Shown: piece after piece, positions 1 through 8,286 of the stretch
Position numbering within the stretch: the stretch's first letter is position 1
How the letters are laid out: every line of letters starts with the position of its first letter
NCBI GenBank assembly: GCA_964420365.1
Contig: CAYQTA010000027.1
Span: 1-44,605, forward strand
Length of the DNA stretch: 44,605 bases
Reading direction: 5' to 3'
Source of the DNA: JAMOQA01 sp964420365
GTDB lineage: Bacteria; Acidobacteriota; Polarisedimenticolia; J045
The notes under the pieces: model-generated
Seen by the model: the letters and a program-made list of their open reading frames with translations, nothing else
Databases searched by the model: none
What the model was told of the DNA's origin: nothing
Translations under genes and position numbers: made by a program

Positions 1-1
1 G

Positions 2-1441
2 CTCGAGCAGAACTACCGCTCCACGGCGAACATCCTCGAGGCGGCGACCGGGATCATCTCCCGCAACACGGAGCGGCACGCGAAGAGGCTCTGGACCGAG
101 GCGCCCGGGGGCGAGAAGGTCCGCGTCCACGAGGCGGCGGATGACCGGGAGGAGGCGGACTTCGTCGTCCAGGAGCTGCTGCGCCGGGCCCGGGTCGACG
201 GCGTCCCCCTCGACGCGATGGCGATCCTCTACCGGACCAACGCGATGTCCCGCCTGGTCGAGGACCGGCTGACCAGCCGCAATATCCCCTACCGGGTGGT
301 CGGATCGCTGCGGTTCTACGACCGGAAGGAGATCAAGGACGTCCTCGCCTGGCTGCGGCTCCTGGTCCACCCGGGCTCGGACCAGGACCTGCTGCGGGCG
401 ATCTCGACCCCCCCGCGGGGGATCGGGCAGAAGACCCTCGACCGGGTCCGGGAGCGGGCCGACCGGGAGGGAACGAGCCTGTGGGAAGGGATCCTCTCCC
501 TCCTGCGGGATCCGGGCGACCTGCCCGGCCGGGCGGTGACGGCCCTCGGCAACTTCGTCGGCACCGTGCGGGACCTCGCCGAGATCGCCCGGGGGGTCCC
601 CGTGGCGGCGACGATCCTCCAGCTCCTCGAGGTGACCGGCTACCCCGAGTACGTCGAGAAGAACCACCCCCACGACCACGAGGGACGCCTCGAGAACCTG
701 GACGCCCTGGTCTCCGCGGCGCGCGAGCACGACGAGGCCGGCGGGGGCGGCGACGTGGCCGGCTTCCTCGACCGCGTCTCCCTCCGGGGCGACTCCGACG
801 ACGTCCAGGGCGAGCGGGGCCCCTCCCTGATGACGGTCCACGCGGCGAAGGGGCTCGAGTTCGACGGGGTGTTCGTCATCGGGCTCAACGAGGGGGTCTT
901 CCCCCATGCGCGCGCGGCCGAGTCGGAGGCCGACCTCGAGGAGGAACGCCGCCTGATGTACGTCGCGGTCACCCGGGCGCGGAAGTTCCTGGTGCTGACC
1001 CACGGGAACCTCCGCCGGCTCTACGGCGCGCCCGTCTGGCACCGGCCGTCCCGCTTCCTCGACGAGATCCCGGAACGGGTCGTCGAGCGCACCGGGGGCG
1101 GCGGGGCCCGCGAGGAGGCGCCCCTCCGGGCCGGCTTCCGGGGGTCGCGCCCGGCGGCGACCACCGGGACCGGGCGGGCGGAAACCGGGTCCGCGCGACC
1201 GTGGGGCCGGACGCCGCCCGCCGGCATGGCGCGGCGCACGGGAGAGCTGCGCTACGAGCCCGACCCCGATGCGGCGGGCGGGACGTTCGTCCCCGGCCAG
1301 AGGATCGTCCACCCGAAGTTCGGGGGCGGCGTGATCCTCGCGGCGGAAGGTTCGGGCGAGCGGGTCAAGCTGAAGATCCGCTTCGACAACGGCCGGCTGA
1401 GGAAGATCATGCCGGGATACACGACTCTGCTGCCGGGCTGA
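2..1441 (+). CDS. pcrA/uvrD: ATP-dependent DNA helicase PcrA/UvrD, C-terminal part (5' end outside window)
   Basis: SF1A helicase of nucleotide excision repair, mismatch repair and removal of RecA or stalled forks. The open frame runs in from the left edge, so Walker A and B lie outside. Visible motifs: IV (LEQNYRS at the edge), V (TVHAAKGLEFDGVFVIGLNE near 837-893) and VI (EERRLMYVAVTRARKF near 942-989). After a Gly/Arg/Pro-rich linker (about 1090-1260) comes the small C-terminal Tudor-like domain typical of PcrA/UvrD (VHPKFGGGVI, then a stretch ending at the stop), which binds RNA polymerase in known members. The ATG at 218 is internal because conserved helicase sequence continues upstream in the same frame. 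The next gene starts 25 nt downstream. Family certain; pcrA versus uvrD naming is arbitrary here. Confidence 0.95.
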   Translation, partial: LEQNYRSTANILEAATGIISRNTERHAKRLWTEAPGGEKVRVHEAADDREEADFVVQELLRRARVDGVPLDAMAILYRTNAMSRLVEDRLTSRNIPYRVVGSLRFYDRKEIKDVLAWLRLLVHPGSDQDLLRAISTPPRGIGQKTLDRVRERADREGTSLWEGILSLLRDPGDLPGRAVTALGNFVGTVRDLAEIARGVPVAATILQLLEVTGYPEYVEKNHPHDHEGRLENLDALVSAAREHDEAGGGGDVAGFLDRVSLRGDSDDVQGERGPSLMTVHAAKGLEFDGVFVIGLNEGVFPHARAAESEADLEEERRLMYVAVTRARKFLVLTHGNLRRLYGAPVWHRPSRFLDEIPERVVERTGGGGAREEAPLRAGFRGSRPAATTGTGRAETGSARPWGRTPPAGMARRTGELRYEPDPDAAGGTFVPGQRIVHPKFGGGVILAAEGSGERVKLKIRFDNGRLRKIMPGYTTLLPG

Positions 1442-1466
1442 TCCCGGCGGCCGGCAGGAGGCGACG

Positions 1467-3764
1467 ATGGCGGTGCCGCGGATCGAGGTCTCGGGACTCC
1501 CGGCGGGCACGGGCCTCGCCACGACGCTCGCCGAGCTGGCCACCACCGCCGAACCGATCTCCGCGCGCCTCCGGCGCCGCGACGGGCGTTCGCCGGAGAT
1601 CACGATCGCCTCGGGCCTCGGCCGGTCCGTCATCCGTTTCCCGGCCCGGCTCGGGGGCCGGCTCGCCCTCCGGCCGGCGCGGGAGCCGGGACTCGTCCGC
1701 GCCCGGCTCGAGCTCGGGGTCCGCGTCGAGGCCCGGGTCCGCGCCCCCGGTCGGCGTCATCCCGGGGAGATCCCGGCCGGGGAGCTGGCGGCCCGGTCCC
1801 GGGGCGAGCTCGCCCTCGAGGCCGACCTGCCGGGAACCTGGTCCCTCCGGAAGGGGCTCGCGCACCTCGCCCGCCTCGTCCGGCCGGGGCGCTGGATCGA
1901 CGGCCCGGCGCCTCCCGCGGGAACGCGGTGGTCCATCGTGCACGAGTCGGTCCTGGGACTCGGCGCCTCGGCCGTCCTGCGCGAGGCGCTGGTCCGGGTG
2001 GTCGGCGCGGGCGCCGCGGTCGCCCGGGTCCCGGCGGGAATCGAGCTGGCGACGAGGTTCGAGACCCTCGCCCGGACCCGGGTGACCCTGGCCGCCACGG
2101 CCCGGGGGACCGTGCGCGGGTCCCTCGCCATCCTCGGGCGCCACTCCGAGCGCCTCGCGGCGCGCAGCACCCTCGGCCTCCGGGTCGGCGACCCGGACCG
2201 CCTGGCGCGCACGGCCCTCGACGGGGTCCTCGGCGCCGCGGCGGGCCTGTACGAGCGGCTGGCCGACCTGGAGCTGCGCCTCGCCGAGCTCCACCGGAGG
2301 CTGGCCCGCCTCGAGGACCGGGTGCGGGCCCCGGGCCTTCGCATCGCGGGCCCGGGCTCGACCCTCGAGAGGATCGAGCGGACCCTCGCCGGGGCCCTCG
2401 ACATCCTCGACATCACCACCGATGCTCCCGGGGACCTCCGCGAGGACCTCGCCCGCGCCCTCGCCCTCGTCCGGGCGGCCCGGCGGGAGATCGGGGCGCT
2501 GGCGGAGGAGACCGTTGCGGCGCTCCGGCGGGTGCTCCAGGAGGCCCGCCTGGACCGGCTCGTCCGGAAACTGGGACGGCTCCTCACCTGGCTCGAGCTC
2601 CGCGGCGACGAGCTCGCGTGGACCGCCGGGGACGTGCTCGCCGCCGGCATCTCGGCGGAGCTCTCGGCCACGGTCTCCCGGGCCCGCGAGGGGAGCGACC
2701 TGGTCCGGGTCGAGATGGAGCCGGGGCGCGCCGGCACCCGCCGGGCGATCGCCGCCCTCCTCGCGGGACGGCTCGTCGACCTGGCGGGGCTCGCGCCCGG
2801 CGAGGCCGGGATCGTCACGGTCGAGGGGCGGGCGGTGCGGACGATCCGCGCCCGGCGCAGCCTCGCGCTCCGGCTGCGGGTGGCCGGGCGGGTGTTCGCC
2901 ACCCGGCGTTCTCTCGAGCGGATCCTGCGGGTCGACGCCGCCTGGGACGGCGCCCTCGCCGTCGATGCCGGCACCGCGCTCTCCCGCCGGCGCGAGGGGA
3001 TCGAGGGGCTGGCCGGCCTCGTTCTCGACCTGGCCGCCACCGGGAAGCCCGGCCGGGTCGACCCGGTGTTCGTCCTCTCGTGGCGGGAGCGCTGGCCGGA
3101 ATCCCCGCGGGGACGCTCGCGGGCGGTCCGCCGCTCCCCGGGGCTCGCCGCGGTGGCCGCGGCCACCGGCGACCCGCCCCTCGTCCCTCCGCCGGACGCC
3201 ACCGGCCTTCTCCTCCGGGCCCGGCTGCTTCCCGGCGACGTCCGGGCGATGCTGCGCCTCGATCTCTCCGCCCGCCGCTTCGCCGCCGAGGCGTTCTGGC
3301 CGGCCTGGCTCGCCGCCCTCGAGTCGGCCGCCTCGCGGTCCTCCCGGGACGTCCTCGACGGCGCCGGTCGGCACCCGCTGCGCGACTCGTCGCTCCGGCG
3401 GAAGCTCGCCCGCGACCCGTCGGGCGCGTCCCTCCGCGACCGCTTCCCGCGGGATGTCGCCCGGGAGACGGTCGCCGCCGACCACCGGGTCGCCCGGGCG
3501 GTGCTCGCCGCCATCGAGGAGGTTCGCCGGGCCGCGCGGCGCCGCACCCGGAACCTGGCCTCCCTCCGCGAGGCGGTCGACGAGCTGGCCCGCGCCCTCG
3601 GCCACCACCGGACGATCGACCCGGTCCCGCTGCTGTTCCTGCTCTACCTGGTCCCGGAGCGCCGCCGTCGCCTCCAGCTCGAGTGGCGCGAACCGCCGCC
3701 CCCGCCGCGAGGGGAGATCCCCCCCGCGTTCCCCGCTCTCCCCGACCCGCCGCCCTGGGAGTGA
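1467..3764 (+). CDS. Large hypothetical protein, Arg/Leu/Ala-rich, 765 aa
   Basis: No family recognised. The ATG has a perfect AGGAGG 5 nt upstream and lies 25 nt after the helicase stop, so the two are probably co-transcribed. There is no signal peptide and no clear membrane segment. The protein is strongly basic (many Arg) and alternates beta-like stretches with amphipathic helices. A probable coiled coil lies around residues 260-300 (YERLADLELRLAELHRRLAR) and another helical block around 315-385. The C-terminus has a short hydrophobic patch (PVPLLFLLYLVPE) and a Pro-rich end. Antisense open frames over this stretch are compositional shadows: they lack a ribosome site and read as Arg/Pro/Gly-rich low complexity. 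The gene is convergent with the lipoprotein gene, 15 nt apart. Confidence 0.75.
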   Translation: MAVPRIEVSGLPAGTGLATTLAELATTAEPISARLRRRDGRSPEITIASGLGRSVIRFPARLGGRLALRPAREPGLVRARLELGVRVEARVRAPGRRHPGEIPAGELAARSRGELALEADLPGTWSLRKGLAHLARLVRPGRWIDGPAPPAGTRWSIVHESVLGLGASAVLREALVRVVGAGAAVARVPAGIELATRFETLARTRVTLAATARGTVRGSLAILGRHSERLAARSTLGLRVGDPDRLARTALDGVLGAAAGLYERLADLELRLAELHRRLARLEDRVRAPGLRIAGPGSTLERIERTLAGALDILDITTDAPGDLREDLARALALVRAARREIGALAEETVAALRRVLQEARLDRLVRKLGRLLTWLELRGDELAWTAGDVLAAGISAELSATVSRAREGSDLVRVEMEPGRAGTRRAIAALLAGRLVDLAGLAPGEAGIVTVEGRAVRTIRARRSLALRLRVAGRVFATRRSLERILRVDAAWDGALAVDAGTALSRRREGIEGLAGLVLDLAATGKPGRVDPVFVLSWRERWPESPRGRSRAVRRSPGLAAVAAATGDPPLVPPPDATGLLLRARLLPGDVRAMLRLDLSARRFAAEAFWPAWLAALESAASRSSRDVLDGAGRHPLRDSSLRRKLARDPSGASLRDRFPRDVARETVAADHRVARAVLAAIEEVRRAARRRTRNLASLREAVDELARALGHHRTIDPVPLLFLLYLVPERRRRLQLEWREPPPPPRGEIPPAFPALPDPPPWE

Positions 3765-3779
3765 CGCCTCCCGCGCGGG

Positions 3780-4724
3780 TCACCGGTCCCGCCCGGGCGG
3801 AGGGGGGGCGGGCCGGATTCCGCGCTCGCGGACGCGGCGCCAGCGCTCCGCCTCCTCCTCGAGGAGACGGGCCGCCGCCTCGTGGCCCCGCTCCCGCTCG
3901 AGACGCGCGAGGTTCGCGAGGGCGGCGACGTAGTGCGGATCCAGGGCGAGTGCACGCCGGTAGGCGGCCTCGGCCTCGTCCGGCCTCCCGAGCCGCCGGA
4001 GGGCGACGCCCAGGTTGTTCGCCGCCCAGGCGAGGCGCGGGTCGAGGGCCAGGGCCGCGCGGAACCGGCGGGCCGCCTCTTCGAGCCGTCCACGGCGGAG
4101 CGCCTGGTAGCCGAGGGTGTTCAGGAACCGCGCCGCCGCCTCCAGGTCGGTGAGCCGGCGGTAGTGGGCATACCGTCCCCGCAGCTCGCTGAAGTCGACG
4201 ACCGTGACGGTGGTCCCCCTCCCCCAGGCGGCGGCGATGTGCCGATGCTGGACCGCGAGGTCCCCCTCCCGGCTCTCCTCCCCGAAGCCCACGACCTCCA
4301 CGAAGGTGACGTCGAGCCCCACCGCCCGGGCCAGGCCGACGAAGAGGTTCGTCATCGTCAGGCAGTCCCCCCGCCGCCACCGCCAGCCTTCCCGCGCCGT
4401 GCCGGTGACGTGCCGGTCGTAGACGATCGGGGGCCGGCCCGGGTCGGTGAGCGCGCGAACGAGCAGCTCGAGGCGCTGCCGGGAGTCGACCGCGCCACGG
4501 GTCACGTCCCGGGCCCAGGCCGCCATCTCCGGCGAGACCTTCCAGGGCGCCTCGCGCTCCGCGGGACCCGCTCCCGGCAGGCGCCGGGCGACGATCGCCG
4601 CGTAGCGGCGGGGGGTCAACTGCTCGCGGAAGGAAGCGCACGCCGGGATCCCGAGCGCGACGAGGCCCGCGAGCAGGAAAACCCAGCAGCCGGCGACTGG
4701 CTCGGACGGGCGCCGGGGATCCAT
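3780..4724 (-). CDS. Lipoprotein with transglutaminase-like core and TPR repeats
   Basis: Predicted 314-aa exported protein. Residues 12-29 form a hydrophobic signal ending in IPAC, a plausible lipobox with Cys29. The middle has a transglutaminase/papain-fold signature: RRGDCLTMTNLFVGLAR with Cys121, HRHIAA with His160/His162, and VVDF with Asp177. These could form a Cys-His-Asp triad. Residues about 199-290 hold two to three TPR units (ALDPRLAWAANNLGVALRRL, ALDPHYVAALANLARL), so a role in protein-protein contacts at the envelope is likely. The start at 4724 is chosen because the signal peptide begins there; the upstream in-frame sequence is unlike protein. The ribosome site is weak, and an ATG-proximal GATACC suggests a short leader. 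Substrate unknown; it could be a protease, or a catalytically dead binding protein. Confidence 0.82.
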   Translation of the reverse strand: MDPRRPSEPVAGCWVFLLAGLVALGIPACASFREQLTPRRYAAIVARRLPGAGPAEREAPWKVSPEMAAWARDVTRGAVDSRQRLELLVRALTDPGRPPIVYDRHVTGTAREGWRWRRGDCLTMTNLFVGLARAVGLDVTFVEVVGFGEESREGDLAVQHRHIAAAWGRGTTVTVVDFSELRGRYAHYRRLTDLEAAARFLNTLGYQALRRGRLEEAARRFRAALALDPRLAWAANNLGVALRRLGRPDEAEAAYRRALALDPHYVAALANLARLERERGHEAAARLLEEEAERWRRVRERGIRPAPPPPGRDR

Positions 4725-4736
4725 GTTCCAAGGGTA

Positions 4737-4756
4737 TCGCATCCTGCGAGATGCGA
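4737..4756. promoter_or_regulatory. Inverted repeat between divergent genes, candidate operator
   Basis: Perfect 7-bp arms TCGCATC (4737-4743) and GATGCGA (4750-4756) with a 6-nt spacer. The repeat lies 12 nt upstream of the minus-strand lipoprotein start and 120 nt upstream of the plus-strand operon, where a shared regulator could act on both. No regulator can be named; it could also be a transcript hairpin. Confidence 0.35.
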
Positions 4757-4779
4757 TGCACCCGGGCGAATCCTTCCGG

Positions 4780-4808
4780 TTCATCCCGGACGGTTGCCCC
4801 GGTAGAAT
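4780..4808 (+). promoter_or_regulatory. Candidate sigma-70-type promoter of the surface-protein operon
   Basis: A -10-like TAGAAT (4803-4808) lies 17 nt after a weak -35-like TTCATC (4780-4785). It is about 60 nt before the ribosome site of the first operon gene. The -10 matches the consensus at five of six positions and the -35 at three of six. Confidence 0.4.
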
Positions 4809-4875
4809 GTGCGGGGCCCGGAACCCACCCCCGGGTCTCCCGTCGAGAAGAACCACAGGAGGGAGGATCCTCGCC

Positions 4876-7800
4876 ATGCATCGAACGTTCCCGCTGCCGG
4901 GCGGCGCAGGCCGCTCCGAAGGTCTCCGTCTGCTCGTCGCCGCCCTGCTCGTCCTCCTCGCCATGGTCCCGGCGTTCGCCCAGGTCGGCGCCTACCCGGA
5001 ACTGCACTCCGTGGTTCCGGACCGGGTGACGCAGGGCTCGCTCGCCACGTTGATCCGGCTGACGGGGACCGGGTTTCCCGCCCAGGTCCGCGTGCTCGGC
5101 CCGTGGCCGGGTGACCAGGTGGACGTCGAGGTCGCCGGGTTCACCGTGTCGCCCGCCCAGGTGCTCTCGCCGACCCAGGCGATCTTCACCGTGTCGGTGG
5201 CGGCCAGCGTTGCGCCGGGGACGTACTACTTCGATCTCCAGGGGTTCGACCCCCTGGACCACTGGTGGTACACGATCGGGTCGTTCGAGCTGACCGTGAC
5301 CCCCTGGACCGCCGGTCTCGCCGTCCCGGTCTCGGTCCACGAGGTCGCGATCGTCTACCCGCGCGAGGGAGCCCGGGTCGGCAGGGGCGAGCGGATCGTC
5401 CCCCGGGGCGTCCTCGCGGTGACCGGCTCCGGGACGATCACGGGTGCCTGGGAGCTGGACGGCGTCCCCTTCGACCGGTTCGTCGCGGTCGCGCGGGGCG
5501 GAGAACCGGTACCGGTGGAAGGACGGGTCCCGGTCCCGGTCACCGGGGACGGTCCCCACGTGCTGACCCTGCGGGTCGATGCTCCCGCCAGCCTCGTCTC
5601 GGACCCGGTGACCATCGTTCTCGTCGGTCCGCGCGCCTCCCTCCTGCGGCCGACGGCCCCGGCTCCCGGGACGATCCTCCACGTCGGCGGCGGTCTCCCG
5701 GCCTTCCGCTGGACCCCCCAGCCGGGCGCGGTCCGTTACGAGATCCTCCTGTCCCGGTCCCGCCGGGTGCTCCCCGGGACCCGGGTGATCCCGGTGGCGC
5801 GCAGTCCCTTCGTCCCCGGCCGCGAGCTGCTGGCGGACCTGGGACCGGGACGCCTCTGGTGGGCGGTCCGGCCGGTCTACACCGGCGAGGTGCGGGGCAC
5901 GCCCAGCCCCTGGCAGCCCCTCCTCGTGCTGCCGGAGCGGGCCGCCCTCTCGTCCCCGTCCTGGGCGCGTGGCGGGGAGCCGGGCAGCCTCGAGCTCTCC
6001 TGGCAGGACGGGGCCGAGGGATTCCTGCACCGGGTCGAGGTCGTCGATCCCGCCGATCCCGGCCGGGTGCTCGCCGCCGGCCTCACCTTCGACACGCGCT
6101 GGACCTTCCGCCCGGCCCTCCATGGAATCCGGCCGGGAACGCCCCTCGCGTTCCGGGTCGTCGCCCTGGCGCCGGGCCCGGTTCCCGCCGGCGAGCTCGC
6201 GGGGGGGCGGCTGCCGGACGCCCCGCCGGCCCCCCGGGTCCTCCGGGCCGCGGACCGGACCGGGGACGTGAAGCTCGAGCCGGCGGACGGGGCCACTGTT
6301 TCCGCCGGCGCGTGGACCCTGGCCGCCTCCTGGCAGGGTGCGATCGACCCGGACGAGGTCGCGATCGTCGTCGACGGGACCGACCTGACCGGCGTCTGCG
6401 AGGTCACGCCGACCTCGATCACGTGCCCGGGCGGCGGGGACCTGGGCCCCGGCTCTCACCGGGCACTCCTCGCCCTCGGTGAGCGACTGGTCCGCTGGTC
6501 GTTCACGGTGAGCGGCGGCGAAACCGCTCCCGCGCCGGGCACGCCCGGTGCCGGGGAAAAGAAGGAAACCGCCGCCCCCGCGGCCGGGCCGACCGGCTGG
6601 CGGCTCGACGCCCGTGGCCAGCTCACCTGGATCTCCGGCAGCGACCCGGCGGAGTGGGACCAGCTCCGGGTCTCCGCCTCGGGCTCGGTCGACCGCCAGC
6701 AGGGTTCCGTGCACCTGAACGGCTCCGGTGACGTCGCCTTCCGTCGCAACCTCTCCGGGGACCACGAGACGATCCAGGAGTCCCGGAACTACGTGCTGAC
6801 CGGCACCTTCGGCGAGGGCCGCTGGAAGGGCCTCGCCGGCGTCGGCTACCTGGCGCCCCGTGCCCTCGAGGGTTCGACCTACCTTGACCCGGGCATGCCG
6901 AAGGGAGGGGCGGAGGTCGGCGTGACCGGGCCGATCGGGACGATCACCGCCTACGCCACCTACGATTCCAAGCCGGCGGGACAGGTCTCCGGGATCCAGG
7001 GAGCCGAGCAGCGGGTCCGGGCCGCCGCGTGGGAGATCCCGCTCCCGCGGAAGCTCGGCACCGTGCGCCTGATGGCACTCGACGTCACCGACCCCGGCAG
7101 CGCGGCCCTCGGGCTTCCCCGCAACGAGGGGACCGCTTACGGGCTGCTCGGCGACCTGCGACTCGGAGATCGCTGGAACCTGGCCGTCGAGGGGGCCCAC
7201 GCGGGCAACCGGCAGAAGGGTTCCCCGACGGTCCGGGGAGACGCCTGGCGGCTCGGCCTCGCCGGCCAGCTCGGCGGGATCCAGCTCGCCCTCACCCTGC
7301 GGGACACGGACGCGGAGTACGTGAACCCGGCGAACCGCTCCCTCGTTGCCGGCGGCCAGCCCGACCGGACCGGCGGCGATCTCCGGCTCTCCTGGACGAA
7401 GGACGGCACGTCCCTCTCCCTCGGCTACCGGTACACCGAGGCGGGCGGCACCTCCGGCGCCCTCTCGCCGGACTCGCGGGAACACGCCGTGGACCTCTCC
7501 CTCGCGACGAGCCTCGGGCCGCGGACGGTCTTCTCGGCGGCCGGGAACTGGATCCGGGACGAGGCGGACGCCACGTCGGCCCTCGCCGCCACGGAGATCA
7601 CGACGACCGGCGCCACCGCCTCCCTCGCGTACACGGCGACGAAGGGATCCCTCGTCGCGTCGTTCCAGTGGCAGGACGTGGAGAACGACCTGGGAACCGC
7701 GACCGGGATGCCGGACGTGACGACCTGGGGCTCGACGCTCACCGCCGGGCTCGAACTCGGCGGAGGCTGGCGGGTCAACGCCAACTGGGCGACGACGAAG

Positions 7801-8286
7801 GTCGACCCGGACGGCCAGGAAAGCCTCGACACGACGACCCTGCTGCTCCAGCCCTCCTGGCAGGACCGGCGCACCGGGCTCGGCTTCACGCCGCGGATCG
7901 GCGTGACCTGGGCGGACCAGGCGGGGGGCCGACAGTCCCGCCAGCGGATGGCCCAGGCGCTCTTCTCCTGGACGCCTTCCCACCGGGGCCCCCAGGGATT
8001 CGCGCTGACCGTCTCCGCCGACTGGACGGAGACCCTGGCCCCGTCCTTCGGGGGTGGCCCGGACGTCGAGATCGACGACTGGCGCTACGTGATGACGATG
8101 ACCTGGACCTGGGGCAGGGGCAGCACCGCCGCGCACGCCGCCCCGGGCAGCGGCCTCGGGCGGCTCTTCCCGCGGCGGGGCCGGGCACGGCGGATCGCCC
8201 GGGTCACCGGCGTTCCCGGCCTCGCCGGGTACGGCTGGGCCATCCCGGGCACTGCCGGTGACTTCCTGGCGGGGAGGATCTTCTGA
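4876..8286 (+). CDS. Exported IPT/FN3-like protein with C-terminal outer-membrane beta-barrel
   Basis: A 1,136-aa protein, first of a three-gene operon. The start at 4876 is preceded by AGGAGGGAGG and begins a clear signal peptide (LLVAALLVLLAMVPAFAQ, ending near residue 36). Residues about 40-145 resemble an IPT/TIG immunoglobulin-like domain (VVPDRVTQGSLATLIRLTGT). Residues about 150-570 read as further Ig/FN3-like beta-sandwiches. A Pro/Ala/Thr/Lys linker (about 555-575) leads into roughly 480 residues of alternating polar/hydrophobic strands rich in Gly, Trp and Tyr (GYRYTEAGG, ASFQWQDVEND, WRVNANWATTKVD). That pattern is typical of an outer-membrane beta-barrel of about 20 strands. The likely last strand (WRYVMTMTWTW) is followed by a roughly 60-residue tail ending in Phe. 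The stop overlaps the next start (TGATG). Function unknown; perhaps an anchor or export pore for the two downstream proteins. Confidence 0.8.
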   Translation: MHRTFPLPGGAGRSEGLRLLVAALLVLLAMVPAFAQVGAYPELHSVVPDRVTQGSLATLIRLTGTGFPAQVRVLGPWPGDQVDVEVAGFTVSPAQVLSPTQAIFTVSVAASVAPGTYYFDLQGFDPLDHWWYTIGSFELTVTPWTAGLAVPVSVHEVAIVYPREGARVGRGERIVPRGVLAVTGSGTITGAWELDGVPFDRFVAVARGGEPVPVEGRVPVPVTGDGPHVLTLRVDAPASLVSDPVTIVLVGPRASLLRPTAPAPGTILHVGGGLPAFRWTPQPGAVRYEILLSRSRRVLPGTRVIPVARSPFVPGRELLADLGPGRLWWAVRPVYTGEVRGTPSPWQPLLVLPERAALSSPSWARGGEPGSLELSWQDGAEGFLHRVEVVDPADPGRVLAAGLTFDTRWTFRPALHGIRPGTPLAFRVVALAPGPVPAGELAGGRLPDAPPAPRVLRAADRTGDVKLEPADGATVSAGAWTLAASWQGAIDPDEVAIVVDGTDLTGVCEVTPTSITCPGGGDLGPGSHRALLALGERLVRWSFTVSGGETAPAPGTPGAGEKKETAAPAAGPTGWRLDARGQLTWISGSDPAEWDQLRVSASGSVDRQQGSVHLNGSGDVAFRRNLSGDHETIQESRNYVLTGTFGEGRWKGLAGVGYLAPRALEGSTYLDPGMPKGGAEVGVTGPIGTITAYATYDSKPAGQVSGIQGAEQRVRAAAWEIPLPRKLGTVRLMALDVTDPGSAALGLPRNEGTAYGLLGDLRLGDRWNLAVEGAHAGNRQKGSPTVRGDAWRLGLAGQLGGIQLALTLRDTDAEYVNPANRSLVAGGQPDRTGGDLRLSWTKDGTSLSLGYRYTEAGGTSGALSPDSREHAVDLSLATSLGPRTVFSAAGNWIRDEADATSALAATEITTTGATASLAYTATKGSLVASFQWQDVENDLGTATGMPDVTTWGSTLTAGLELGGGWRVNANWATTKVDPDGQESLDTTTLLLQPSWQDRRTGLGFTPRIGVTWADQAGGRQSRQRMAQALFSWTPSHRGPQGFALTVSADWTETLAPSFGGGPDVEIDDWRYVMTMTWTWGRGSTAAHAAPGSGLGRLFPRRGRARRIARVTGVPGLAGYGWAIPGTAGDFLAGRIF

